Numbered from the stretch's first letter, positions 8,816-18,655 are shown. The stretch: 64,000 nt of DNA from an uncultured Elioraea sp. (GCA_938010425.1 CALLUO010000005.1:1-64000); one strand, 5' to 3'. Notes: a model not told the origin generated them from the sequence alone. Numbers and translations are program-made.

Positions 8816-10867
8816 TCAGCGCTGGTTCGCGACCGCGGTGCTGCGCTGCGCCTGGGCGATCGCCTCCAGCACTGCGCGTTCCGTCAGCAGCTCGGGCAGC
8901 ACGATGCCTTGGGGCGCGCCCGGCCCGTAGACAGCGTTGAACGGGATTCCCACGCGTCCGTGCGCAGCAAGGAAGGCAGCGATCGTGGGGTCGGGCCTCG
9001 TCCAGTCGCCGCGCATCACCCGCACCTCGTGCTTGAGGAGCTCGGCCACTTGGCCTCGGTTGAGAACGAGCGCCTTGTTGACCTGGCAGGTGACGCACCA
9101 GTCGGCGGTGATGTCGACCAGCACGACCTCGCCCGCTTTGGCATGCTCGACCAAGTCTGCGGGAGAGAAGGGCAGGGCGGTCGCATCGGCGTAGGCTGCT
9201 CGGGTCGCCGGCCCCACCCCGCTCACCAGCGGCAGGGCGACCGCGCCAACCGCGAGCGCCCCGGCCGCTGGCAAGGCGAAGCGCCGCCCGCGCGCTAAAG
9301 CGAGCACACAACCGGCGACGATGAGGGTGACCGCGACCGCTAGAGCGGCGGCGATGCCCACCTGGGCGGCAAGAACCGAAATGAGCCAGACCGAGGTGCC
9401 GGCAAGTAGCAGACCGAGCACAAGACGAAGGCGAAGCATCCAAGCCCCCGGCCGCGGCAGCCAGGCGATGGCAGCAGGGGCAAGGGCGAACAGGATCCAA
9501 GGCGCAGCAAGCCCGAGGCCAAGGGCTGCGAACACGGCGAAGATCTCGCCCGGGCCGCGAGACAAAGCCCAGGCGGCGGCGGTGCCGACGAAGGGGGCGG
9601 AGCAAGGGGTGGAGAGCAGGGTCGCGAAGGCCCCGGTGGCGAGGTCGCCCACCACCCCTCGCTTCGGGGCCCAATCCGCCGCCCCGCCAGCCCAGGCGGG
9701 GGCGGGAACCGAGAACAGTCCCCAAAGGTTGTAGGCGAACAGGGCGGTGACCGCGGCCATAAAGGCGAGGAACAGGGGTTCCTGGAACTGTACGCCCCAC
9801 CCCACCGCGCCTCCGGCAGCGCGCGCCAGAGTAAGCCCCGCGCCCAGCAGCAGCATCGCCCCAACCACCCCCGCAGCGGTCGCGGCGAGCTTCGCCCGCA
9901 CCACGCCCCGGTGCCGCCCGGCCAGCGCCGCTACCCCGCTCACCTTCATGGCCAGCACGGGCAGAACGCAGGGCATCAGGTTGAGGATCAGCCCACCGGC
10001 GAGGGCGATGAGCAGGATCGGCCACACCCCCGCAGAGCCGCGCGCCACCGCGGCCGTGCCCTCGACGGCGAGGCCGCCATCCACCAGGGTCAAGCGAAGG
10101 GTCTCCGCCTCCAGCGGTTCGGCAGAGGCGAAGTAAAATCGCGCAACACGCCCCCCCTCGGCCAGCGAGACGGTGGGCGCCGGCAAATCGAGCGGGCCTG
10201 ATCCCTCGACGAACAGGTCGGGCGCGCTGAAGGGCATGGCGCTACGCGCCGTCACGGTCAGGCCGCGTGCGCCCACCTCCGCTGTGAAGGCGATCGATGC
10301 GGTCTCCGCCGGAGCCGGAACCCGGCCGAGGAAGCGACTGATCAGATGCGCAGCGGCCGAGGCGCCGCCGGCGCCGCGGTCGAGCGAGAGTGCCAACACG
10401 GCCCCGCCCGGGACACAGATCTCGCGACAGACGAGATAGGACAGGTCTGCCCTGAACACTGCCGGCGCGCCGGCTTCGGCGAGCCGCGTTTCGATTGGCA
10501 GCACAATCTCACCATCATAACCGAAGCTCTGCAGGCCAAAGAGGACGAAGCGCTGCGGCGCCGGCCACAGGATCCTCGCTGCGGCGAGGTTTTCCGATCC
10601 CTCCCAGACGATCTCCGGCGGTAGGCCCGCCGTCCCCGGATTGCGCCAGTAGAGTTTCCACCCGTCGTCGAGCCGAACGTGGAGGCCGAGCAGCACCTTG
10701 TCCCGGCCCTCAGCGATGCTGTCGACGGCCGAAACGAGCCGAAGGTCGGCGCGTTCTGCCCGCATCCACTCGCCAATCCCCGCGGTGGCGCGCGCAGCCG
10801 TGGCTGCGACAGTGAGGGCAGCGCAGATGAGAATGAGAAGGGGTGTGCAGGTGCGTATAGCGACCAT
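8816..10867 (-). CDS. DsbD/ScsB-like thiol:disulfide interchange protein
   Basis: Inner-membrane electron conduit moving reducing equivalents from cytoplasmic thioredoxin to the periplasm. The 683 residues are laid out as a signal peptide (about 1-28), an N-terminal periplasmic DsbD-alpha/ScsB-type domain (about 30-260), a CcdA-like membrane domain with about eight helices containing LMPCVLPVLAMKVSG (about 270-540), and a C-terminal thioredoxin domain with active site WCVTC near residue 592. The long N-terminal domain looks more like ScsB than classical DsbD. A peroxiredoxin gene follows 59 bases downstream. Confidence 0.88.
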   Translation of the reverse strand: MVAIRTCTPLLILICAALTVAATAARATAGIGEWMRAERADLRLVSAVDSIAEGRDKVLLGLHVRLDDGWKLYWRNPGTAGLPPEIVWEGSENLAAARILWPAPQRFVLFGLQSFGYDGEIVLPIETRLAEAGAPAVFRADLSYLVCREICVPGGAVLALSLDRGAGGASAAAHLISRFLGRVPAPAETASIAFTAEVGARGLTVTARSAMPFSAPDLFVEGSGPLDLPAPTVSLAEGGRVARFYFASAEPLEAETLRLTLVDGGLAVEGTAAVARGSAGVWPILLIALAGGLILNLMPCVLPVLAMKVSGVAALAGRHRGVVRAKLAATAAGVVGAMLLLGAGLTLARAAGGAVGWGVQFQEPLFLAFMAAVTALFAYNLWGLFSVPAPAWAGGAADWAPKRGVVGDLATGAFATLLSTPCSAPFVGTAAAWALSRGPGEIFAVFAALGLGLAAPWILFALAPAAIAWLPRPGAWMLRLRLVLGLLLAGTSVWLISVLAAQVGIAAALAVAVTLIVAGCVLALARGRRFALPAAGALAVGAVALPLVSGVGPATRAAYADATALPFSPADLVEHAKAGEVVLVDITADWCVTCQVNKALVLNRGQVAELLKHEVRVMRGDWTRPDPTIAAFLAAHGRVGIPFNAVYGPGAPQGIVLPELLTERAVLEAIAQAQRSTAVANQR

Positions 10868-11017
10868 GGCGTTTCTGAGCCGGAGACCGTGCGCGGCGCG
10901 CCGCCTTGGCGCAAGCCCGGCTGCTCCTCTCTCTCACCGGATTGACCGCCGGGTTGGCGCGCTCATGCGGCAGGGTTGTTTCCCACGCGCTGGGACCGAC
11001 ATGCTACGATGTGAGGT

Positions 11018-11602
11018 ATGGGAATGACGGCGATGTCCCTCAGTGAACGTGGCTACCTGACTGGGCAGGTCCTGATCGCCATGCCAGGCATGCGCGATCC
11101 GCGCTTTGCCCAGACCGTGATTTATATGTGTGCCCACTCGGCAGACGGAGCGATGGGCATTGTCATCAACAAGCCCCTCTCAGGGCTGACGTTCGAGGGG
11201 CTTTTGCGCCAACTCGGCATCGAGCCCGTGCCGCCGTCGCGCACCATCCGGATGCATGCGGGCGGCCCGGTCGAAACAGGGCGTGGCTTTGTCCTACACA
11301 CGACGGACTGGATCCAGGAAGGTTCGCTCAAAGTGGACGACGCCTTCGCGCTCACCGCTTCGATCGACGTGCTGAAGGAGATTGCGCGCGGCGGTGGCCC
11401 TCGCCAGGGCTTCCTCGCCCTCGGCTACGCGGGGTGGGCGCCAGGCCAGCTCGATGAGGAGATCCAGCAGAATGCCTGGCTTTCTGCCCCGGCGGACGAG
11501 GCTCTGCTGTTCGATGTCGATCTCGCCGCGAAGTGGCGCGAGGCTTTGGCGAGGCTGAAGGTCGATCCGCTTCTCCTGTCTGGGTCGGCTGGCCGCGCCT
11601 GA
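11018..11602 (+). CDS. YqgE/AlgH family protein
   Basis: Conserved UPF0301 protein of 194 residues. The family hallmarks are GYLTGQVLIAMPGMRDPRF, VIYMCAHSADGAMGIVINKPL and the GYAGWAPGQLDEEI block. Its biochemical function is not established. The start is uncertain: ATG codons at 11018, 11024 and 11033 are all possible, and MSLSERGYL at 11033 best matches relatives. It is transcribed away from the DsbD-like gene. Confidence 0.92.
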   Translation: MGMTAMSLSERGYLTGQVLIAMPGMRDPRFAQTVIYMCAHSADGAMGIVINKPLSGLTFEGLLRQLGIEPVPPSRTIRMHAGGPVETGRGFVLHTTDWIQEGSLKVDDAFALTASIDVLKEIARGGGPRQGFLALGYAGWAPGQLDEEIQQNAWLSAPADEALLFDVDLAAKWREALARLKVDPLLLSGSAGRA

Positions 11603-12020
11603 GACGGCTAAGACAGGTGCTGCGGCAAGGGCGGCAGGCCGACCGAGGCGTAGATAAGAAAGCGGAACCCGAAGATCTGGGCGTACACTAAGGGGGCCGT
11701 CCCCGCTTGCCGGCACGGCGACCGAGCGCGTAAGGGCGACGGGGGTGGCGGTGCGGCGAGGCACAACCGGGTTTGCCCAGCCGAAAGCGCGTGTCGTGAG
11801 CCGTCAGTGACCCCCGCGGCGAGACGAAAGATCGGGTTGCGCGACCTGGCACAGAGTTCCCCGGCACCATGCTGGGGGCAGGCCGCGCAACGATCAAAGC
11901 GGGTCGGTCGGAGCGGCTTGATCGGGGAGTGTCCTCCTTCACGGCCTAACCGTGACCGTGACTTGGTCGCGGCGCGCCCTAGGTGGGATGCCCGCGCTTC
12001 GCCGCGTGCTGCTCGCGCGC
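11603..12020. other. Gene-free spacer with a possible gene remnant
   Basis: About 420 bases between yqgE and the 3' end of the CobW gene. I find no convincing gene, RNA or terminator. On the minus strand, about 11608-11700 translates to a hydrophobic tail (LVYAQIFGFRFLIYASVG) reminiscent of the last helices of an EamA-type transporter, but the codons upstream of it look non-coding. Confidence 0.5.
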
Positions 12021-13448
12021 TCAGTGACTGACCGCATGGCCCGCTTCCAGGCCCGCGCGAGCCGCCGCCGGTGGGACCGGTGCCAGTTCCCCGCCCGGGG
12101 CAAGCCAGGAGAGCGCGGCGTCGGGCCAGGCCCAGCACTCACCCCCGTGCCAGATGCGGGCCGGGGGGATGCCGGCAAGGCGCGCGAGCGCTTGCACAAA
12201 GGCAAGAGGCCAACCCGCCACAAACCACCGTCCGTGCGGTGACCGTCCACGCCAAGAGCTGAGCTCTTGGAGAAGCTCGTGCCATTCGTCCTGACTGAGC
12301 GGAGGCAAAGGCGACATCTGCGCCGCCGTTGACGCCCAGGACGGGGCGAGCCAGACGAGATCGTCAGCACCCGCCGTGCTGACCGCCTGGAACCAGGCTT
12401 GTGCGGCAACCGCAGGCGGGGCTGGCGTTCCAGCCCGCCACGCCAGGTCGCGCCGCCCATCAGCCGAACCGGGCGGGTGCCAAAGGGTATCGCTCCAGCG
12501 GTCTGGCGCGGGCGCTTCCGGCAGTGGTGGCAGAGCATCGAGCGAGCGCTCTTCCCCGACCACGACGAGATAGGGTGCACGCGGCCCAAATAGCTCGTGC
12601 CAAGCGGGAGGTCCGCTGCCATTGTGGTCGAGCGCTTGCGGCCAGACCGCACCGACGACAGGCACCACCCCTTTCGCGCGCCAAACCCCCGAGGGCAGGG
12701 CATGCACCCACTCTTCCCACACCTCTCTGGCAGCCCAGTGCTGAACGGGGAGGGTCCGCGATGCCATGCCGGCATGCTGTGGTGTCGGATCGCTGCAGCG
12801 GCGTGCTAAGGGGTGAGCGCGATCCGGCGCTCCCGCCAAGGCGGCGAGTGCGCCGGGCCAGCGCGGATCAAGCACGCCCGCGTCGCGCCGCCAGAAGGAG
12901 ATGGGTCTCGCTCGGCGCTCCGACACTGCCTCGGTGAGCCGCCGAATTTCGGCCGGCGGCATCTCCTCGGCAGCGGTGATGAGGATCCAATCTGCGAAAG
13001 CAAGCTGGCTTTGCACCGGCGCGAGAGGGAGCCGATCCCGCCAGGCCGGTCCATACACCAGGGTGAGCACGACGGTGCTGGCCAAACCGTGGGCGCGCAA
13101 AGCCTCAAGCATGGGGCCAGGATCAGCCAGCCCAGAGCCTTCGATCACCACCGGGCGATGTTCGCCCCGCGCCAGTCGCGCCACTGCCTCCGCCATCGCT
13201 CCCCCGACCGCGCAACAGCCGCACCCGCCAGCGACCGAAACCAGCGGCACCCCCGTGTGCGCCAAGCGGTCGGCGTCGAAATTTTCCTCCCCCGAGTCGT
13301 TGACGAGCAGGGCTGGCCGGTGACGCCGAACCAGCCACGGCAGCAGCACGTGCGCGATAAAGCTCGTCTTCCCGGCGCCAAGAAATCCGCTGACCAGGAT
13401 CGCGTCTGCTACGGCGCCCCCATCACCCTCGGCGGCGAGCAGGGTCAC
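12021..13448 (-). CDS. CobW-family GTPase, putative metallochaperone
   Basis: P-loop G3E GTPase of the CobW/COG0523 group. The G1 loop is GFLGAGKTS (residues 21-29). The CxCC metal-binding motif is GCGCC (C76, C78, C79), followed by VVIEGSGLADP. The 475 residues exceed the usual 320-400. The C-terminal half is Trp-rich and includes VGEERSLDALPPLP and a final WHGGECWAW segment, a divergent CobW C-terminal region. The start codon overlaps the stop of the upstream beta-propeller gene by four bases (ATGA), so both proteins are made together. Members of this family deliver zinc, cobalt or other metals; the partner suggests zinc, but this is inference. Confidence 0.88.
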   Translation of the reverse strand: MTLLAAEGDGGAVADAILVSGFLGAGKTSFIAHVLLPWLVRRHRPALLVNDSGEENFDADRLAHTGVPLVSVAGGCGCCAVGGAMAEAVARLARGEHRPVVIEGSGLADPGPMLEALRAHGLASTVVLTLVYGPAWRDRLPLAPVQSQLAFADWILITAAEEMPPAEIRRLTEAVSERRARPISFWRRDAGVLDPRWPGALAALAGAPDRAHPLARRCSDPTPQHAGMASRTLPVQHWAAREVWEEWVHALPSGVWRAKGVVPVVGAVWPQALDHNGSGPPAWHELFGPRAPYLVVVGEERSLDALPPLPEAPAPDRWSDTLWHPPGSADGRRDLAWRAGTPAPPAVAAQAWFQAVSTAGADDLVWLAPSWASTAAQMSPLPPLSQDEWHELLQELSSWRGRSPHGRWFVAGWPLAFVQALARLAGIPPARIWHGGECWAWPDAALSWLAPGGELAPVPPAAARAGLEAGHAVSH

Positions 13449-14734
13449 GCGAGAACGGCCCGGCTCCCAACGCGCTCAAACACCGCGTAGTGCGTGTTCA
13501 GCACCATCCCCTGGGCCTGGCCGCTGGTTCCGGTAGCGATCCGTCCTGCAATCGCCCACTGCGCGGTGTCGATCACCAGCACCTCGTCGCTCCTGCGGTT
13601 GCTGATGTAGGCCTTGCGGCCATCGGCCGTAAAGGCAACGTGGCCGAGATGGCCGCCGCGTCCGGCATCGATGGTGGCGACAGTGCGGAAGGTCTGCAGG
13701 TCGAGAACAGGCACGCGCGTGTCGTTGTATTGGGTGATCAGCGCAAACCGCCCGTCTGGCGTGAGATAGGCGTGCCCGGCACCCCGGATGCCGAGCTGCA
13801 GCGTGGCGAGGCGCTGCCGCGAGCGGGTGTCGAACACCTCGACCGAGCCGCCTTCTAAAGCACTGCCGCTGCCGCGATTGCAGACGATGAAGGCGTCGCC
13901 GGCCGCGGTGAAGGTACCGTGATGCCCCTCAATCCGCGCGAGGTTGGCTGTTTCGTCGGCTGAGAGGGTCATCGCGACCTGCCCTACGCGACGCAGCGCC
14001 ATAGGCTGGCTCGCGTCGAAGATGGCAACCACGGGCCGAGAGCGGGTGGTTTTCGGCTCGACCGCCTCGAGCGTGACCCACAGTTCGCGCCCGAGACTGT
14101 CAAAGTAGTGCGGATTGCCCTCGACCGGAACGGTATGCACTTGCAATGACCTTGTTTCGATGACGACCACCTCATTGTCGGCGTAATTTCCAATCACATA
14201 ATGCCGGCCGTCATGCAGCCACAGGCCGTGCATGGTCACATCGCCAGTGTGCTGGCTGTTGCGCACCGGGATCTCGACCGTCCGGATCCGATCTGAGGCG
14301 ACGTCGATAAACACCACGCGGGTCTTGCCGTCATCGAGCCCTGAATGGTTCAGCGCGACAGTCTGCCCATCGGGGGAAACCACCGGGTGCTTTGGCCGGT
14401 TGCCGGTTTCTAACGTCGCGGCGACCCGCAACATCTGAGCGTCGATCTTGTTCAGGGTCCTCTGCCCAGGTGCATTGTTGGCGACATAGAGCCAGCGCCC
14501 GTCTGGGGTGAGGCTGCCGAGCGTTCCGCCTGCGCCGCCGGTGACAATACGGGCCGCGATCCGGTCTGTTGCGGGATCGATCGCCAACACGGCACCATCG
14601 CCGCGCAAGGCAAACACGGGGCGCTGTGCTGCGCTGACACCTCCGCCGTTGACGCCGGCGCAGCCCGCAAGCGCCCACAGCGGCAAGCTTGCCGATAGCC
14701 CGGCGGTGGCCAAGACCTTACGCCGATCAAGCAT
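13445..14734 (-). CDS. Tat-exported lipoprotein beta-propeller, AztD-like
   Basis: A protein of 429 residues built from repeated YVTN/WD-like blades with recurrent cores such as PDGRWLYVANN and ADGRKAYISNRRSDEVLVID. The N-terminus has a twin-Arg-like RRK and a lipobox LAGC (C25), so it should be a periplasmic lipoprotein. His-rich segments (GHHGTF, RGGHLGHVAF, GAGHAYL) recall the periplasmic zinc metallochaperone AztD, an eight-bladed propeller, and the coupled CobW GTPase fits metal supply. The zinc assignment is inferred from family resemblance and neighbour. The start ATG at 14734 has a GGAGGAA ribosome site. No aztABC transporter genes lie beside it. Confidence 0.8.
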   Translation of the reverse strand: MLDRRKVLATAGLSASLPLWALAGCAGVNGGGVSAAQRPVFALRGDGAVLAIDPATDRIAARIVTGGAGGTLGSLTPDGRWLYVANNAPGQRTLNKIDAQMLRVAATLETGNRPKHPVVSPDGQTVALNHSGLDDGKTRVVFIDVASDRIRTVEIPVRNSQHTGDVTMHGLWLHDGRHYVIGNYADNEVVVIETRSLQVHTVPVEGNPHYFDSLGRELWVTLEAVEPKTTRSRPVVAIFDASQPMALRRVGQVAMTLSADETANLARIEGHHGTFTAAGDAFIVCNRGSGSALEGGSVEVFDTRSRQRLATLQLGIRGAGHAYLTPDGRFALITQYNDTRVPVLDLQTFRTVATIDAGRGGHLGHVAFTADGRKAYISNRRSDEVLVIDTAQWAIAGRIATGTSGQAQGMVLNTHYAVFERVGSRAVLA

Positions 14735-15433
14735 CGGGCGTTTCCTCCATCTGTTATGACTTGCAAAGAGCTTAGGCCGAACAATGACGGCCACTCAAGC
14801 TTGATCGGCTTCCCGCCACACTTTTGGTGCTTGCATCACGTCTCACCTCTTCCCGTTGGGCTCCGACGTGGCGAGGCTCGCCATCTGCGTCACAGCGCCA
14901 TCCAATTGATACGGGCTGAACATGTAAGCGGTAGAACTGGACTCGCGGCCGCGATGGGCAAGGCGGGCCCATCCGTGTCTCAGGACGCGTCGACCGCGAA
15001 GACAGGTGTGGAGATAAGGGGAACCAAAGGGCGCGCTTTTTTGTTGCGAAAGAGGCACACTCCGGTCTCGCCTTTGGCCTCGGTCCCGCACGTGCTGTCC
15101 TGTGCGCTCTGGCCGGCCACTCTCGAAGGAGACTGTGCCGATCAGACTTTCCCTCGCTTTTGTGGCGGGAAGATCGAGGCGAGTCTCGACGTGCGCGAGC
15201 CCGCTCGACGATGGAGCTGCGCGCCGTGAAGGCTCCTGCCCCCTGGCACACGACTCGCGCCGCCGCCGAAGCGGGCTTTAAGCCCCCTTGGCTGCCAAGC
15301 GAGAGGGCAAAAGAGGGCCGCAGACGCTCTTTTTCCCGGCGTGAGCAGGAACGGAACCACCGATGAACACACCGCCGCCCCCTCTCGCGTCACACCCCAC
15401 TTCGTTCCAGCAAACACTCGCGAAGGCCTCTCG
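14735..15433. other. Long gene-free region upstream of the propeller operon
   Basis: Nearly 700 bases with no convincing gene on either strand; open frames here lack homology-like features. It should hold the promoter for the propeller-cobW operon near 14735-14800. I could not see a clear Zur box. On the minus strand, about 14843-14930 reads AYMFSPYQLDGAVTQMASLA before a stop, which could be a decayed gene end. No tRNA, RNase P, SRP or tmRNA signature was seen. Confidence 0.45.
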
Positions 15434-16669
15434 CTACAGCAGGCCGCGGCGGCGACCGAGGAGCAGGATAGCCCGGCAAAGCGCGGCAGAGCCAAGCATG
15501 CATGCGGCGGTCGCTGTTCCGGAACCCGTCTCCGTCGCGCCGACCAGCACGGTTGCGAGGGCGCCAAACCCCATCTGCAGGGCACCCGATAGGCCGGAGG
15601 CCGTGCCAGCAAGGCCCGGCCGCACGCTGACCGCGCCGGCCAGCGCATTCGCTTGCGCAATCCCGTTGCCCACAGCCATCAGCAGCGCCGGGCCGAACAG
15701 GTTGAGTAAAGAGGGCTGGCGGAGCAGAACGAGGGCGAGGGCAGCCGCAGCACCGAGGAATGTTACACTGGTCCCAAAAGTCAGAAGGCGCGCGATGCCG
15801 AGCCGCTGCGCGAACCGGGCGGTGACCATGTTGCCGCCAGCATAGGCGATGGAGACGAGGGCGAAGGCGAGCCCGTAGGTGGTAGGGGCGAGGCCGAGAC
15901 CCTCGACCACGACGAAAGGCGCGCCGCCGAGGAAAGAGAAGAACACGCCCGAGGAAGCGGAGAAGGCGCCGGCGAAAACAAGGAACCCAGGAAGGCGCAA
16001 AAGCCCGAGATTGGCACGCAGGAACCCGGCTATGCCTGGCAACGGATGGGGCGCAGGCAGCGTTTCCTCAAGCTTGAGCAAAACAGCAGCGAGCAGCACC
16101 GCCCCAGCAAGTGCGGTCAGCAGGAGAATGGCCCGCCAGCCAAAGGCCTCCTCGAGCAGGCCCCCGAGGACAGGGGCCAGCATCGGCGCGGCCGTCATAC
16201 CGGCCAGGACGAACGCCATGACGGACGCAGCGCGGTCGCGCGGGAAACAGTCGCGGATCATTGCCCGCGCCAGCACCATGCCCGAACATCCGCCCACCGC
16301 CTGAATGATGCGACCGAAGATCAGCTCGCTCACGCTTGTCGCGAAGGCCGCACCGAGCGAAGCGGCGAGGAACAGGGCCAAGCCCGCAAGAGCGAGCGGC
16401 TTGCGCCCGAACCGGTCGGACAGAGGCCCATAGAGCAGTTGGCCGACCGCGACACCGGCGAGATAGCCGGTCAGCGCCAACTGGGCTGAGGCGGCCGCAA
16501 CCCCGAACTGGCGCGCAAGCCCCGGCAACGATGGCACGAGGATCTGCAAGGTGAAGGGGCCGATTGAGGTGAGCGCGACCAAGAGCCACGTCGGCGGAGC
16601 AGGGCGAAGGCCTCGCGCCGAAGACGGGTCTGCAGTCAGCGTGGCTGGAGCGATGTCGCGCGGGCTCAT
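15434..16669 (-). CDS. MFS transporter, Bcr/CflA drug-efflux family
   Basis: Twelve-helix major facilitator, 411 residues. The MFS signature between helices 2 and 3 is GPLSDRFGRKPLALAG. The Bcr/CflA pattern continues with RIIQAVGGCSGMVLARAMIRD and an APMLAPVLGG motif in helix 5. It probably exports drugs or small metabolites; the substrate cannot be told. It lies 40 bases downstream of the HAD gene on the same strand and may be the last gene of a pyrD-HAD-MFS unit. Confidence 0.92.
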   Translation of the reverse strand: MSPRDIAPATLTADPSSARGLRPAPPTWLLVALTSIGPFTLQILVPSLPGLARQFGVAAASAQLALTGYLAGVAVGQLLYGPLSDRFGRKPLALAGLALFLAASLGAAFATSVSELIFGRIIQAVGGCSGMVLARAMIRDCFPRDRAASVMAFVLAGMTAAPMLAPVLGGLLEEAFGWRAILLLTALAGAVLLAAVLLKLEETLPAPHPLPGIAGFLRANLGLLRLPGFLVFAGAFSASSGVFFSFLGGAPFVVVEGLGLAPTTYGLAFALVSIAYAGGNMVTARFAQRLGIARLLTFGTSVTFLGAAAALALVLLRQPSLLNLFGPALLMAVGNGIAQANALAGAVSVRPGLAGTASGLSGALQMGFGALATVLVGATETGSGTATAACMLGSAALCRAILLLGRRRGLL

Positions 16670-16709
16670 GCCGCGAGCCTAAGGGGGCCGGAAGCTGGCT
16701 GCCATCCTC

Positions 16710-17582
16710 TCACCAGCGGAACGCCGGCAGCACGGCCGCTGGGGCCAGCCCCGCTCGGGCAAGCGCCGCTTCCAGCACAGGCCGGGGCGGCAGCCCGTCC
16801 GGCGGGGCGCCGAGCTCCGCTGCATGGATGCCGCCAATGACCCAAGCGGACGCGATCCCCGCCGCCTTGGCGCCTGCGATGTCGGTACGCAAGGAATCGC
16901 CAACGGCAAGCACGCGGGCGCGATCGTCTAGCCCGAGCAGGGCAAGCACCGTGTCGTAAATCGCAGGATCAGGCTTGCCGAGAGAGCGCACTTCTCCGCC
17001 CAGCCTGGCGTAGGCCTCAGCGAGTGCGCCCGCGCACAGCACGCGTACGCCGCCGCGGATCACTTCGAGGTCGGGGTTGGCGCAAATCATCGGCAGCCCG
17101 GCCTTTCGACAGCGATGAAGCAGCGGGAGAAAGTGCTCGAGTGTTTGCCCAGCGAGGTGATCATCCGGCCCGGTGTTCAGCACAAACCCCGCCTCCTCTG
17201 GGGTGCTGGCCTCAGGCAGGCCCAGCGTGTCGAACACGTTGCGGTCGCGCGCCGGGCCGAGGTGATAAAGAGGTGGTGCAAGCCGCGCGAACCATGGATC
17301 GCTGCGGTCGCGCAACGCCCGATGCACCGCCTCGCCCGAGGTGAGGATGGCGTCGTAAAGCTCATCGCCAAGTCCCATAGCGCGCATCGCTGCTGCCGCC
17401 GCCTCCGCCCTGCGCGGAGCGTTGGAGAGCAGCACCACGCGCTTGCGGAGACGTTTCAGGTTCGTAAGAGTTTCCAACGCACCGGGATAGGGCGCGACCC
17501 CGTCATGCACGACGCCCCAGAGGTCGACGATAAACCCGTCATACGCCTCGGCGAGCGGAGCAAATCCCGCAAGGAGCCTCAT
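16710..17582 (-). CDS. HAD-superfamily class IIA hydrolase
   Basis: Phosphatase-like protein of 290 residues in the TIGR01459 group of class IIA HAD enzymes. Motif I is FIVDLWGVVHDG, motif II VVLLSNAPRR, and motifs III/IV lie around GKPDPAIYD and LAVGDSLRTDIAGAKAAG. The substrate is unknown. The start codon overlaps the pyrD stop by four bases (ATGA), so translation is coupled to pyrD. Confidence 0.92.
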   Translation of the reverse strand: MRLLAGFAPLAEAYDGFIVDLWGVVHDGVAPYPGALETLTNLKRLRKRVVLLSNAPRRAEAAAAAMRAMGLGDELYDAILTSGEAVHRALRDRSDPWFARLAPPLYHLGPARDRNVFDTLGLPEASTPEEAGFVLNTGPDDHLAGQTLEHFLPLLHRCRKAGLPMICANPDLEVIRGGVRVLCAGALAEAYARLGGEVRSLGKPDPAIYDTVLALLGLDDRARVLAVGDSLRTDIAGAKAAGIASAWVIGGIHAAELGAPPDGLPPRPVLEAALARAGLAPAAVLPAFRW

Positions 17583-18655
17583 CCGCGCACCTCGGCGAGA
17601 TCAACGCCGACAGCGTCAGCGATCGAGGCGAAGCCATCAGCAGCAAGGCGGGCGGCGAGGCCGGCAAGGATGCGCGCCACCAGCCCCGGCCCTTCGTAGA
17701 TCAGCCCGGTGTAGAGCTGCACCAGAGACGCTCCGGCGCGGATTTTGGCGTAGGCCTGATCGGCGGAAGAAACCCCGCCGCAGCCGATCAAGGCAAGGCG
17801 ACCACGCACGAGGCGGGCCGCCTCGCGCAACAGCGCCGTAGAGGGAGCGAACAGCGGAGCGCCAGAAAGACCTCCCCCCTCGCGCGCATGCTGGCTGCGC
17901 AACGAGGGCGGCCGCGCCACCGTCGTGTTGGAGATGATCAGACCATCAACACCGTGCGCGATCGCGGTCTCGACAATCGCTTCCAGGGCGATGGGATCGA
18001 GATCGGGCGCGATTTTCACGAGGAGCCGCGTGTGCGAGGCCCCGCGCGCTTCCTGCGCTGCCGAAAGCAGGGCGCCGAGTCGGTCGGCCGCCTGCCAGTC
18101 GCGCAAGCCCGGCGTGTTGGGGGACGACACGTTCAGCACGCAGCCCTCAACGAGGGGGCAGGCTTCCGCAACCAGTCGTGCCGTGTCGGCAACCGGGTCG
18201 GGCGAGTCTTTGTTTGGAGCGACGTTGAGGAATAGGGGGCCGGGCAGAGGGCCATCTGCGCGCAGCCGCTCAAGCCTCCGCTTGATTGTTGACCAACCAG
18301 CGGAATTCAGGCCCAGACGATTGATCACTGCGCGGTCCTCGGTGAGGCGGAAGACGCGGGGGGGCGGGTTGCCCGGCTGCGGGCGAAGCGTGACCCCGCC
18401 CGCCTCGACGAAACCGAAACCAAGGCCGAATAGCGGGCGAATCACCTCCGCGTCTTTGTCGAAGCCAGCGGCGAGGCCGACAGGATTGGCGAATCGCAGG
18501 CCGACCGCCGAGACGGCAAGCTGCGGCGTGGGCCTGGGCGGGGGGCCGGAAAGAAGGCCGAGGCGAAGGGCGAGCACGGCGGCACGATGCGCGGTCTCGG
18601 GGTCGAGACAGCGCACGAGCGGCATCAGGCGCGAGGCGAGCGAGGGGGAAATCAT
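17579..18655 (-). CDS. pyrD: Dihydroorotate dehydrogenase (quinone), class 2
   Basis: Membrane-associated FMN enzyme oxidising dihydroorotate to orotate with quinone in pyrimidine synthesis. The protein has 358 residues. The N-terminal helices seen in class 2 enzymes are present. FMN and substrate-site blocks are NPVGLAAGFDKDAEV, NRLGLNSAG, FLNVAPNKDS and VLNVSSPNTPGLR, and ISNTTV holds the substrate contacts. The start at MISPSLASRLMPL is set by homology; the frame is open upstream without family similarity. Confidence 0.96.
   Translation of the reverse strand: MISPSLASRLMPLVRCLDPETAHRAAVLALRLGLLSGPPPRPTPQLAVSAVGLRFANPVGLAAGFDKDAEVIRPLFGLGFGFVEAGGVTLRPQPGNPPPRVFRLTEDRAVINRLGLNSAGWSTIKRRLERLRADGPLPGPLFLNVAPNKDSPDPVADTARLVAEACPLVEGCVLNVSSPNTPGLRDWQAADRLGALLSAAQEARGASHTRLLVKIAPDLDPIALEAIVETAIAHGVDGLIISNTTVARPPSLRSQHAREGGGLSGAPLFAPSTALLREAARLVRGRLALIGCGGVSSADQAYAKIRAGASLVQLYTGLIYEGPGLVARILAGLAARLAADGFASIADAVGVDLAEVRG

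Noticed and set aside
11608-11710. Minus-strand transporter-like tail
   Set aside because: Only about 20 hydrophobic codons resemble an EamA transporter end; the rest looks non-coding, so I do not call a pseudogene.
14843-14930. Minus-strand coding-like tail AYMFSPYQLDGAVTQMASLA
   Set aside because: Too short, with no recognisable family and no coding signal upstream.
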